From positions 1-13,851 of the forward strand of contig SOKM01000286.1 in the NCBI GenBank assembly GCA_004375785.1: DNA of 13,851 nt, in the 5' to 3' direction. The notes under the pieces are model-generated. The model saw only the letters and a list, made by a program, of their open reading frames with translations, ran no database searches and was not told the origin of the DNA. Below are positions 7,006 through 12,591 of the stretch, piece by piece (position 1 is the first letter of the stretch; every line of letters starts with the position of its first letter). A program made the translations under genes and the position numbers. This DNA is from Candidatus Cloacimonadota bacterium. Lineage in GTDB: Bacteria; Hydrothermota; E44-bin80.

Positions 7006-7713
7006 ATGTTGAACTATAAAAAAATCGCTCATCTCATCGGTTCAAGTAAAAAAGTAACGCCTGCAAAGCTTTTACTAAGAGGGAATTTGAATGAGAAGGA
7101 TTTTTCTCGCTTCAAATTTAAGTATTTTGGTAATAAGAAGTTCTGGATACTTATTGGTGATTTTACCCTTCTTAATAAATGGCTAAAGAAAAATAAGAAA
7201 AAGGTTGATTCATTTCACTGGGAGGTAACAGCAAGGAATTCAGCGCTTTCTCTTGCAGACCTGACCAAATTCAATGCAAGGATAGAACCTGGTGCTATTG
7301 TTCGGACCGGAGCAAAAATTGGGGAAGGTTGTGTGATAATGATGGGTGCAGTTATAAATATAGGTGCTGTGATAGGTGAGAAGACAATGGTTGATATGAA
7401 TGCAGTGATTGGGGCGCGGGCAAAAATAGGTAAAAAATGTCATATAGGTGCTGGCTCGGTTATTGCTGGCGTTCTCGAGCCCCCATCAAAAAGACCTGTA
7501 AGGATTGAAGATAATGTACTTGTTGGTGCGAATGCTGTCATTCTCGAAGGTGTAAAGATAGGAAAGAAGAGTGTTGTAGCAGCAGGTGCAGTGGTTATAA
7601 AAAATATTCCTCCTGGCGTAGTGGTCGCTGGTGTTCCCGCTCAGGTGATTAAAAAAGTCAGCGATATAAAAGATAAATCTAAAACAGAAATCCTTGAAGA
7701 ATTAAGGGGCTGA
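7006..7713 (+). CDS. dapH: tetrahydrodipicolinate N-acetyltransferase
   Basis: DapH transfers acetyl from acetyl-CoA to tetrahydrodipicolinate, so this organism would make DAP by the acetylated branch and not by succinylation. The 235-aa protein has a small alpha/beta N-terminal domain and, from about residue 86, a left-handed beta-helix of hexapeptide repeats. Diagnostic DapH segments are NARIEPGAIVR (90-100), VIMMGAVINIGAVIGE, MVDMNAVIGARA, CHIGAGSVIAGVLEPPS and VVAGVPAQVIKK; succinyl-specific DapD is longer and differs. The start is a little uncertain: AGGAGG (6999-7004) sits one base before the ATG at 7006 and four before the next codon, TTG at 7009, which may be the true start. It converges with the vanZ-like gene across a palindrome. 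Confidence 0.93.
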   Translation: MLNYKKIAHLIGSSKKVTPAKLLLRGNLNEKDFSRFKFKYFGNKKFWILIGDFTLLNKWLKKNKKKVDSFHWEVTARNSALSLADLTKFNARIEPGAIVRTGAKIGEGCVIMMGAVINIGAVIGEKTMVDMNAVIGARAKIGKKCHIGAGSVIAGVLEPPSKRPVRIEDNVLVGANAVILEGVKIGKKSVVAAGAVVIKNIPPGVVVAGVPAQVIKKVSDIKDKSKTEILEELRG

Positions 7714-7724
7714 TCTATTCTCCT

Positions 7725-7762
7725 CACTTAAACACTTAATCAATTGTTTAATTGTTTAAGTG
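7725..7762. repeat. 38-bp imperfect palindrome made of octamers, between convergent genes
   Basis: Centred on CAATTG (7741-7746), the arms match at 14 of 16 positions. The outer 10 bp (CACTTAAACA at 7725-7734 and TGTTTAAGTG at 7753-7762) are perfect. Each arm is two octamers: CACTTAAA then CACTTAAT on the left, ATTGTTTA twice on the right. It may act as a weak bidirectional terminator, but it also encodes the last residues (LKQLNN) and the stop of the minus-strand gene. Confidence 0.75.
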
Positions 7763-8156
7763 ATAGATTGACTATAAAACTGTAAAGGGATAAGAGAATT
7801 CCTCTGGTAGTTTTCCATTTTGCGAAGGCGCAGAAGCCCGCTATTGCTCCGGTTATATCACACAACCAGTCAAGGAAAGAAGGATTTCGCGAAGGTATTA
7901 AATACTGATGTAGTTCATCAAAAGCAGGAAAGAGTATAATAAATATAATGATGGATGAGATGAAGGATTTTGTGTGGTTTGCTTTCACCCTCCAGACGAT
8001 TGTGAGAGTATAACCCCAGAGAAAGTAGATAAGAAAATGCGCAACCTTATCAAGAGAATGTATCTTTTTTACTGGTGTGGGAACTTTCGGTATGGATGTA
8101 AGAATGAGAATTGCAAATGAAACGATAATTACAGGAAGCCAGGGATTTTTCTTCAT
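7740..8156 (-). CDS. VanZ-like family membrane protein
   Basis: A small integral membrane protein (138 aa) with about four hydrophobic helices, near residues 6-24, 38-55, 65-79 and 95-112, and a further hydrophobic C-terminal stretch. Family hallmarks are LTSIPKVP after helix 1, D36-K-V-A-H40-F-L-I-Y at the start of helix 2, and FDELHQYLIPSRNPSFLDW with CDITGAIAG (about 79-107). VanZ relatives are found in teicoplanin resistance clusters and widely elsewhere; the biochemical role is not established and nothing here indicates glycopeptide resistance. Its ATG overlaps the stop of the EIIA-like gene by one base (TAATG), so both come from one transcript. The tail LKQLNN is encoded by the octamer palindrome and is likely an acquired extension. 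Confidence 0.85.
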   Translation of the reverse strand: MKKNPWLPVIIVSFAILILTSIPKVPTPVKKIHSLDKVAHFLIYFLWGYTLTIVWRVKANHTKSFISSIIIFIILFPAFDELHQYLIPSRNPSFLDWLCDITGAIAGFCAFAKWKTTRGILLSLYSFIVNLSLKQLNN

Positions 8157-8605
8157 TATTCAAGGAGGACCTTTATAATCCTTTCTTTGTCTTTTGCATC
8201 CAGTATATCCTCCCTGATAGAGCCCTGATTAAGAAGGCTTGAGGTTTCTGAAACGAGGTTTATATACTCCTCTCTTCCAGGTTCAGGTGTTATAATTATA
8301 ACAAAAATTCTGAGCTTCTCTTTGTCAAAGACTTCCTCATCAAGACCTTCTTTCTTAACACCCATTGCAATTGATATAGTTTTCTGTGTGTCAATATGGA
8401 GTCTCACAATTACAACACCCTTACCCATATAGGAATCAATTACTTCATCCTTTTTAATTATGGATTTGAGAATGGAGTTTTTATTCTCTATTTCTTTTGC
8501 ATTTTCAAGAAGTGTCAGTAATTCCGCGTAAACCTCTTCTCTTGTTTCCCCCTCCAATGCAGTTTCAACATTTTCTTTTTTCAGGGACTTCCTCAATATC
8601 TCCAT
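8156..8605 (-). CDS. PTS EIIA-like (Fru/Ntr type) protein lacking the phospho-histidine
   Basis: The 149-aa protein aligns along its full length with PtsN/fructose EIIA domains: an opening KENVETAL, a helix with TREEVYAELLTLL, then a GKGV turn (61-64), the IFVIIITPEPGREEYINLVSETSSLL segment in two parts, and a closing helix. In true EIIA the turn reads GNGVAIPHAR with the phosphorylated histidine; here it reads GKGVVIVRLH, so R68 takes the histidine position and the only nearby histidine is two residues on (H70). It is therefore probably not a phospho-carrier and may sense or bind a partner, or the site may be shifted. ATG at 8605 is preferred over the in-frame TTG at 8608; a TAA lies directly before that. 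No ribosome binding site is evident. Overlaps the vanZ-like start by one base. Confidence 0.75.
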   Translation of the reverse strand: MEILRKSLKKENVETALEGETREEVYAELLTLLENAKEIENKNSILKSIIKKDEVIDSYMGKGVVIVRLHIDTQKTISIAMGVKKEGLDEEVFDKEKLRIFVIIITPEPGREEYINLVSETSSLLNQGSIREDILDAKDKERIIKVLLE

Positions 8606-8663
8606 CAATTATTTCATACCACAGAGCGCCTTCTTTGTCAACAATTTTTCCACAAAACTGCAT
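8565..8663 (-). CDS. possible 32-aa small ORF overlapping the EIIA-like start
   Basis: An ATG at 8663 opens a 32-codon frame (begins MQFCGKIVDKEGALWYEI, ends EKRKC) that overlaps the first 41 bases of the EIIA-like gene in another frame. The opening resembles the N-terminal strand pair of fumarylacetoacetate-hydrolase-fold proteins, a weak impression. A GATAAT word a few bases before the ATG would suit a leaderless start. It could be a leader peptide whose translation affects the downstream gene, a remnant of a lost gene, or chance. Confidence 0.3.
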   Translation of the reverse strand: MQFCGKIVDKEGALWYEIIDGDIEEVPEKRKC

Positions 8664-8713
8664 TGTATTATCAACAGGGATTTAAAGAGAATAAAAGGAA
8701 TTTTGTTTTTTCC

Positions 8714-8742
8714 TTGACTTTTGGAGAAATAACTTTTATAAA
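8714..8742 (+). promoter_or_regulatory. strong promoter giving a leaderless mRNA
   Basis: TTGACT (8714-8719), a 17-bp spacer and TATAAA (8737-8742). The expected start of transcription, six to eight bases past the -10 box, coincides with the ATG at 8751, so the isochorismatase-family mRNA would have no 5' leader. It matches the box pair at 12420-12448 exactly. Confidence 0.75.
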
Positions 8743-8750
8743 AACAAGAG

Positions 8751-9410
8751 ATGAAAAATGGATATATTACGTTTAAAAATGCTAAAGAAAAGACCAGAGA
8801 GTGGATGAAAGAATTACTTCCCCAGAGAAACAGACATAAAGATTTTGTTTACAAACCGGAAGATTCAATTCTTTTGGTTATCGATATGCAGAATTACTTC
8901 CTTGCTGATGATGCCCATGCTTTTATACCTGTTGGGAAGTTTATCCTTTCACAGATAAAACGACTTGTTGCCAGATATTATGAAAATCACCTTCCTGTTA
9001 TCTTTACGAGATATGCTGTTCTTAAAGAAGACCCGTATGATATTATGAATAAATGGTGGGGTGGAGTCCTGACAGTTGACGACCCTGAAAGTTTTTTAAC
9101 TGAAGAACTCGATACTGAAAAAGGAGAGGTAATTCTGAAACCTGGATATAGTGCATTTTTCAAGACTGACCTTGAAAAAATATTGACGGATAAAGGAATA
9201 AAACAGGTTGTAACTACGGGCGTAATGACTCATTTGTGCTGTGAGACAACCGCACGTGAGGCATTCCAGAGGGGTTATGAGGTCTATTTCGTTATTGACG
9301 GGACAGGCACATACGATGAAAAGATTCATACGGCGAGCCTTTTCAACCTTTCACACGGCTTTGCAGTGCCGGTTACGACTGAGGAGGTCCTTCGTAAGTT
9401 TAATAAATAG
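8751..9410 (+). CDS. isochorismatase/nicotinamidase-family cysteine hydrolase
   Basis: A 219-aa protein of the isochorismatase-like fold. The catalytic triad is visible: D45 in LLVIDMQNYF, K130 in ILKPGYSAF, and the nucleophilic cysteine C163 in GVMTHLCCETTAREA (160-172), with the second cysteine C164 matching the position after it. An N-terminal extension of about 35 residues (GYITFKNAKEKTREWMKELLP) precedes the core and is longer than in nicotinamidases. The family hydrolyses amides (nicotinamide, ureidoacrylate, carbamoyl compounds) or the isochorismate vinyl ether; C163 favours amide or isochorismatase-like hydrolysis but the substrate is not readable. It is followed after 41 bp by a guanine-deaminase-like gene, perhaps a small nucleobase salvage or degradation pair. 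Start is fixed by the promoter that abuts the ATG. Confidence 0.85.
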   Translation: MKNGYITFKNAKEKTREWMKELLPQRNRHKDFVYKPEDSILLVIDMQNYFLADDAHAFIPVGKFILSQIKRLVARYYENHLPVIFTRYAVLKEDPYDIMNKWWGGVLTVDDPESFLTEELDTEKGEVILKPGYSAFFKTDLEKILTDKGIKQVVTTGVMTHLCCETTAREAFQRGYEVYFVIDGTGTYDEKIHTASLFNLSHGFAVPVTTEEVLRKFNK

Positions 9411-9451
9411 CAGGGTTGATTGGTTAACATCATATAAGGTTGGGGACGAGT

Positions 9452-9922
9452 ATGAATGATAAAGAGTTTATGAAAATTGCTATTGAGAAAGCAAGAGAGG
9501 GTGTTGAAAATGGACAGACACCCTTTGGTGCCTGCATTGTTAAAGATGGGGAAGTAATAAGTTCTGCAAGCAATACCGTCTGGAAAGATGGTGACATAAC
9601 CGCTCATGCCGAGATAAATGCAATAAGAGAAGCCTGTAAGAAATTGAACACTGTTGACCTGTCGGGATGTATTATCTATTCTACCTGTGAACCCTGCCCT
9701 ATGTGTTTTTCTGCCTGTAACTGGGCGAAAATTTCAAAGATAGTATTTGGTGCACGCATAGAAGATGCAAAGAAATATGGATTTAGAGAAATGCTTATTT
9801 CAAACGAGCAGATGAAATCCCTTAGCAAAAGTAAAATAGAAATAAAATCCGATTTCCTGAGAGATGAATGCATAGAGGTTTTTGAGCAGTGGTCACGTTT
9901 AGAGAATAAGAGAGCATATTAG
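9452..9922 (+). CDS. guaD: nucleoside/guanine deaminase (CDA fold)
   Basis: A 156-aa zinc deaminase. Ligands and proton shuttle are H52-A-E54 in TAHAEINAIREACKKL and C82, C85 in STCEPCPMC; PFGACIVKDG and IVFGARIEDAKKYGF are also typical. Length and the C-terminal FEQWSRLENKRAY resemble the Bacillus guanine deaminase GuaD, whose swapped tail ends NKKEY, rather than tRNA deaminase TadA. Guanine to xanthine is therefore the most likely reaction, but cytosine, isoguanine or other nucleobase deaminases share this fold. The ATG at 9452 is preferred to an in-frame TTG at 9440 because a GGGGA sequence lies six bases upstream of the ATG and family members begin at this point. It probably shares the transcript started at 8714. 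Confidence 0.8.
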   Translation: MNDKEFMKIAIEKAREGVENGQTPFGACIVKDGEVISSASNTVWKDGDITAHAEINAIREACKKLNTVDLSGCIIYSTCEPCPMCFSACNWAKISKIVFGARIEDAKKYGFREMLISNEQMKSLSKSKIEIKSDFLRDECIEVFEQWSRLENKRAY

Positions 9923-9929
9923 GTTAGTA

Positions 9930-9971
9930 AGTAAAAAGTGAAAAGTTAAAAGTAAAAAGTTAAAAGGAAAA
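9930..9971 (+). repeat. 7-bp tandem array after the deaminase gene
   Basis: Five exact heptamers of consensus AGTNAAA: AGTAAAA (9930-9936), AGTGAAA (9937-9943), AGTTAAA (9944-9950), AGTAAAA (9951-9957), AGTTAAA (9958-9964), then the degenerate AGGAAAA (9965-9971). It starts eight bases after the stop codon. Only the fourth base varies freely. Confidence 0.85.
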
Positions 9972-9973
9972 AA

Positions 9974-9999
9974 ATTGTCTGATTGGTCTTATTGGTTCA
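9974..9999 (+). repeat. 8/9-bp ATTGGTCTT array
   Basis: Three consecutive words: ATTGTCTG (9974-9981), ATTGGTCTT (9982-9990), ATTGGTTCA (9991-9999). It directly follows the AGTNAAA array, so two unrelated short-period arrays sit side by side. Confidence 0.6.
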
Positions 10000-10021
10000 A
10001 ACCAAATTTCTCAAAAAAGAC

Positions 10022-10050
10022 TGGATTTTTTTAATTTTTTTCATTATATT
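10022..10050 (+). promoter_or_regulatory. probable promoter of the LVIVD-repeat gene
   Basis: TGGATT (10022-10027), a T-rich 17-bp spacer and TATATT (10045-10050); a better -10 word, TATAAT, overlaps at 10050-10055 but would need a 22-bp spacer. The T-rich spacer resembles the promoters at 12420 and 13744. The leader would be roughly 70 nt and carries the motif CGAAGTCTTCG before the ribosome binding site. Confidence 0.45.
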
Positions 10051-10128
10051 ATAATAAAGACGAAAAGTTTAGAAAGGCGTTGTGAGAAGAGCGAAGTCTT
10101 CGGATTGCGAATTGAAAAGGAGATGTGT

Positions 10129-12315
10129 ATGTATCGGTATTTAATGGTTTTTATGGTTTGTGTAGTTATTACAGGCGTTGGTGTGGTTTATGCAGAGCCA
10201 TACTCAGAGCCAGTAGAACCTTACGAAGAAATAGGCAATATGTGGTTTGATTCATTAAATGTTCGTTTTGTCGGTAACTGGCCATTTGGACCCTCTTATG
10301 CAGTAGCATATGATTCTGCAAGAAGTCTTCTCTTTTGTGGCTCAGGTGGCGGAGTTTATATTCTGGATGGGTCAAATCCTACTAATCCTATGATGCTATC
10401 AGAGAAACTCCATACACGAGGTGCTGTGTGGGATTTTTTCTATGACAGTATTTTACAAAGGCTTTATATTGCAGATGGTGTTGCAGGTCTTGAGATATGG
10501 AATGTTAACGACCCTTTAAACCCTGAAAAACTTGGATTCTATGATACTCCAGATTTTGCTCGCGGAGTTTATGTATCAGATTCTTACGCCTATATTGCTG
10601 ATGAGGATTCTGGACTACGGGTAATAGACGTATCTACACCATCAAATCCACAGGAGGTCGGTCACTGTGATACACCGGGCAGGAGTTTCGCCGTTTATGT
10701 TAAGGATTCTTATGCCTATGTTGCTGATTGGGGTTGTGGGTTACGTGTTATAGACATATCTACACCATCAAATCCACAAGAGGTGGGTTTCTATGATACA
10801 CCAGATGTTGCTTATGGTATTTACGTCTCTGGTTCTTATGCCTATGTTGCTGATGAAGATTCTGGGCTTCGAATAATAGATGTGTCTACGCCATCAAATC
10901 CACAAGAAGTTGGTTTCTGTATTACAGATTGGGCTTTGGATGTTTATATTACTGGTTTCTATGCTTACGTTGCAGATTGTTGGTGGGGTTTCCGTGTGAT
11001 AGATGTATCTATACCAACAAATCCACAGGAAATTGGTAATTATGATACACCGGGTTATGCCCGTGATGTTTATGTCTCAGGTTCCTATGCTTATATATCT
11101 GATGGTTCCGCAGGTCTTCGAGTAATTGATATCTCTACACCCTCAAATCCACAAGAGGTAGGATGTTATGATACGCCAGCCTGGACACGTCGTGTTTATG
11201 TTGTTGGTTCTTATACTTATGTTGCAGAAAATTACACTGGTCTTCGTATTATTGATATATCCATGCCGTTAAATCCCCAAGAGGTAGGTTGTTATAACAC
11301 ACCAGGTTTGGCTTTTGGTGTTTTTGTTTCAGGTTCTTATGCATATGTTGCAAATTATGATTCAGGGCTTCGTGTGATAGATGTGTCTACGCCATCAAAT
11401 CCACAAGAAGTTGGTTTCTATGATACTCCTGGTCATGCTTGGAATGTTCACGTTTTAGGTTCTTATGCCTATGTTGCTGATGGTTCCGCAGGCCTTCGAG
11501 TAATTGATATCTCTACACCCTCAAATCCTCAGGAGGTAGGTTTCTGTGATACACCTGGTAATGCTCTTAGTGTATATGTTTTACCTCCTTATGCTTATAT
11601 TGCTGATGGTGAGACTGGGCTCCGGATAATAGATGTCCTTACACCTTCAAATCCGCAAGAAGTTGGCTACTATGAGGTACCAACTCATGCTAAGGATGTA
11701 TATGTATTGAATTCTTACGCTTATGTTGCTGATGAGGACTCAGGGCTACGGGTAATAGATGTCTCTACTCCTTCAAATCCACAAGAGATAGGTTGTTGTG
11801 ATACTCCAGGTTGGGCTTGGGGTGTTTTTGTTTATGGTTACTATGCTTATGTTGCTGATGGTCCGGTTGGACTTAGAGTAATAGATGTATCTATACCATC
11901 GAGTCCACAAGAAATTGGATACTATGATTCCCCAGCCTGGGCTTGTGATGTTTTTGTTACAAGTTCATATGCTTATGTTGCTGATGATAATTGCGGTCTT
12001 CAGATTTATGAGTTTTTAGGTGCAGGTGTTGAGGAATCAAAAGATATGATTTCTCATTCAGGATTGCGGCTCTTACAGAATCCGATAAGAGGTGATTACA
12101 TTGAGATTGACCTGCATCTCGCACAGAGAGATAACCCTGAGCTCAATCTCTACAACCTTCTCGGCCAAAGAGTCACATCATTCTCTTTTGGTAGTCTCTC
12201 AAGAGGTAGACACAATCTCAAACTACAAATTGAAAATCTCTCAAGTGGTATTTATTTCTTGAGGTTAGAAAGCGGTAAGAGCAACTATTCGGTGAAGGTG
12301 ACCATCATTAAATAG
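10129..12315 (+). CDS. secreted LVIVD-repeat beta-propeller protein with T9SS-like C-terminal tail
   Basis: A 728-aa exported protein. A signal peptide (MYRYLMVFMVCVVITG, cut after VVYA) precedes the mature chain. From about 10320 to 12020 there are roughly 14 repeats of 42 residues with pattern YAYVADxxxGLRVIDVSTPS then NPQEVGxYDTP; twelve are well conserved, the first two are divergent. Such LVIVD repeats form beta-propeller blades, and 14 would fit two seven-bladed propellers. The last 85 residues (NPIRGDYIEI, LNLYNLLGQRV, GIYFLRLESGK, YSVKVTIIK) resemble the Por secretion/T9SS type A sorting domain that anchors proteins at the outer surface. ATG at 10129 is chosen because AAAAGGAG lies six bases upstream; upstream in-frame TTG and ATG codons overlap that site. 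The ligand is unknown. Strong internal DNA similarity between blades is seen. The TAG stop lies in a dispersed repeat and an intrinsic terminator follows. Confidence 0.88.
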   Translation: MYRYLMVFMVCVVITGVGVVYAEPYSEPVEPYEEIGNMWFDSLNVRFVGNWPFGPSYAVAYDSARSLLFCGSGGGVYILDGSNPTNPMMLSEKLHTRGAVWDFFYDSILQRLYIADGVAGLEIWNVNDPLNPEKLGFYDTPDFARGVYVSDSYAYIADEDSGLRVIDVSTPSNPQEVGHCDTPGRSFAVYVKDSYAYVADWGCGLRVIDISTPSNPQEVGFYDTPDVAYGIYVSGSYAYVADEDSGLRIIDVSTPSNPQEVGFCITDWALDVYITGFYAYVADCWWGFRVIDVSIPTNPQEIGNYDTPGYARDVYVSGSYAYISDGSAGLRVIDISTPSNPQEVGCYDTPAWTRRVYVVGSYTYVAENYTGLRIIDISMPLNPQEVGCYNTPGLAFGVFVSGSYAYVANYDSGLRVIDVSTPSNPQEVGFYDTPGHAWNVHVLGSYAYVADGSAGLRVIDISTPSNPQEVGFCDTPGNALSVYVLPPYAYIADGETGLRIIDVLTPSNPQEVGYYEVPTHAKDVYVLNSYAYVADEDSGLRVIDVSTPSNPQEIGCCDTPGWAWGVFVYGYYAYVADGPVGLRVIDVSIPSSPQEIGYYDSPAWACDVFVTSSYAYVADDNCGLQIYEFLGAGVEESKDMISHSGLRLLQNPIRGDYIEIDLHLAQRDNPELNLYNLLGQRVTSFSFGSLSRGRHNLKLQIENLSSGIYFLRLESGKSNYSVKVTIIK

Positions 12316-12361
12316 CGTTGGGGCTTGCCATGAACCATACGGTTCAGGGTTTGTGCCCAAC
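12313..12361. repeat. dispersed GTTGGGG hairpin repeat, long form
   Basis: It begins with TAGCGTTGGGGCTTG, identical to 5090-5104, but instead of closing at once it contains an inner hairpin (TGAACC at 12331-12336, loop ATAC, GGTTCA at 12341-12346) before CCCAAC (12356-12361) pairs with GTTGGG (12317-12322). The first three bases are the stop codon of the LVIVD gene. Confidence 0.7.
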
Positions 12362-12372
12362 AAATTATGAGC

Positions 12373-12417
12373 AAAAAAGGGGACAGGCTACTTTAACCAG
12401 CCTGTTCCCTTTTTTTT
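12373..12417 (+). terminator. intrinsic terminator of the LVIVD gene
   Basis: Stem GGGGACAGGCT (12379-12389) with AGCCTGTTCCC (12399-12409), one G-U pair, 9-nt loop, extended by AAAAAA on the left and T8 at 12410-12417 on the right. The A-run before and T-run after make it usable from both directions. It is the only textbook terminator in the window. Confidence 0.9.
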
Positions 12418-12419
12418 CT

Positions 12420-12448
12420 TTGACTTTCCTTTTTTTATTTGATATAAA
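12420..12448 (+). promoter_or_regulatory. strong promoter for the BtrH-like gene
   Basis: TTGACT (12420-12425), a 17-bp T-rich spacer and TATAAA (12443-12448), the same box pair as at 8714. It starts three bases after the terminator's T-run. Transcription from about 12455 would give a leader of roughly 137 nt. Confidence 0.75.
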
Positions 12449-12454
12449 TAAAAC

Positions 12455-12591
12455 CAAGTTATGTGACGCGGCTGTGTGCTCTTTGAAAGGGGAATACTAT
12501 GCAAAACATCGTCTGTGTTTATGATGCTGTTCGTGCCTGAAAGGGGATGACGCCGGGACCAGTCATATAACGTGAGAAAAGAGGAAAAACC
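12455..12591 (+). promoter_or_regulatory. long 5' leader with two mini-ORFs
   Basis: The leader contains two GAAAGGGGA words (12484-12492 and 12539-12547). The first precedes, at ribosome-binding distance, a 13-codon ORF at 12499-12540 (MQNIVCVYDAVRA, stop TGA). The second overlaps that stop and is followed by a 7-codon ORF beginning at 12547 (MTPGPVI). The sequences around the two words (GCTGTGTGC and GCTGTTCGTGCC upstream) look like an imperfect duplication of about 55 bp. It could be a translated leader controlling the gene downstream, or decayed coding sequence. No known riboswitch was recognised. Confidence 0.35.

Larger units (their letters stand above)
9923..10128. other. gap with two short-period arrays and a promoter
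   Basis: This 206-bp gap contains a heptamer array (9930-9971), an eight/nine-base array (9974-9999) that ends in the small palindrome TTGGTTCAAACCAA (9992-10005), then T-rich sequence holding the promoter for the LVIVD gene, and a leader with a Shine-Dalgarno sequence. No terminator for the upstream gene is apparent. Confidence 0.6.

Noticed and set aside
7740..8156. Glycopeptide resistance role for the VanZ-like protein
   Set aside because: No vanHAX or regulatory genes are near, and most VanZ-fold proteins occur without resistance.
9241..9459. 72-aa plus-strand frame across the hydrolase-deaminase junction
   Set aside because: It overlaps the catalytic part of the isochorismatase-family gene in another frame and has no protein-like features.
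12318..12524. 68-aa plus-strand frame after the LVIVD gene
   Set aside because: It runs through the hairpin repeat, the intrinsic terminator and the promoter at 12420, so it cannot be a normal coding region.
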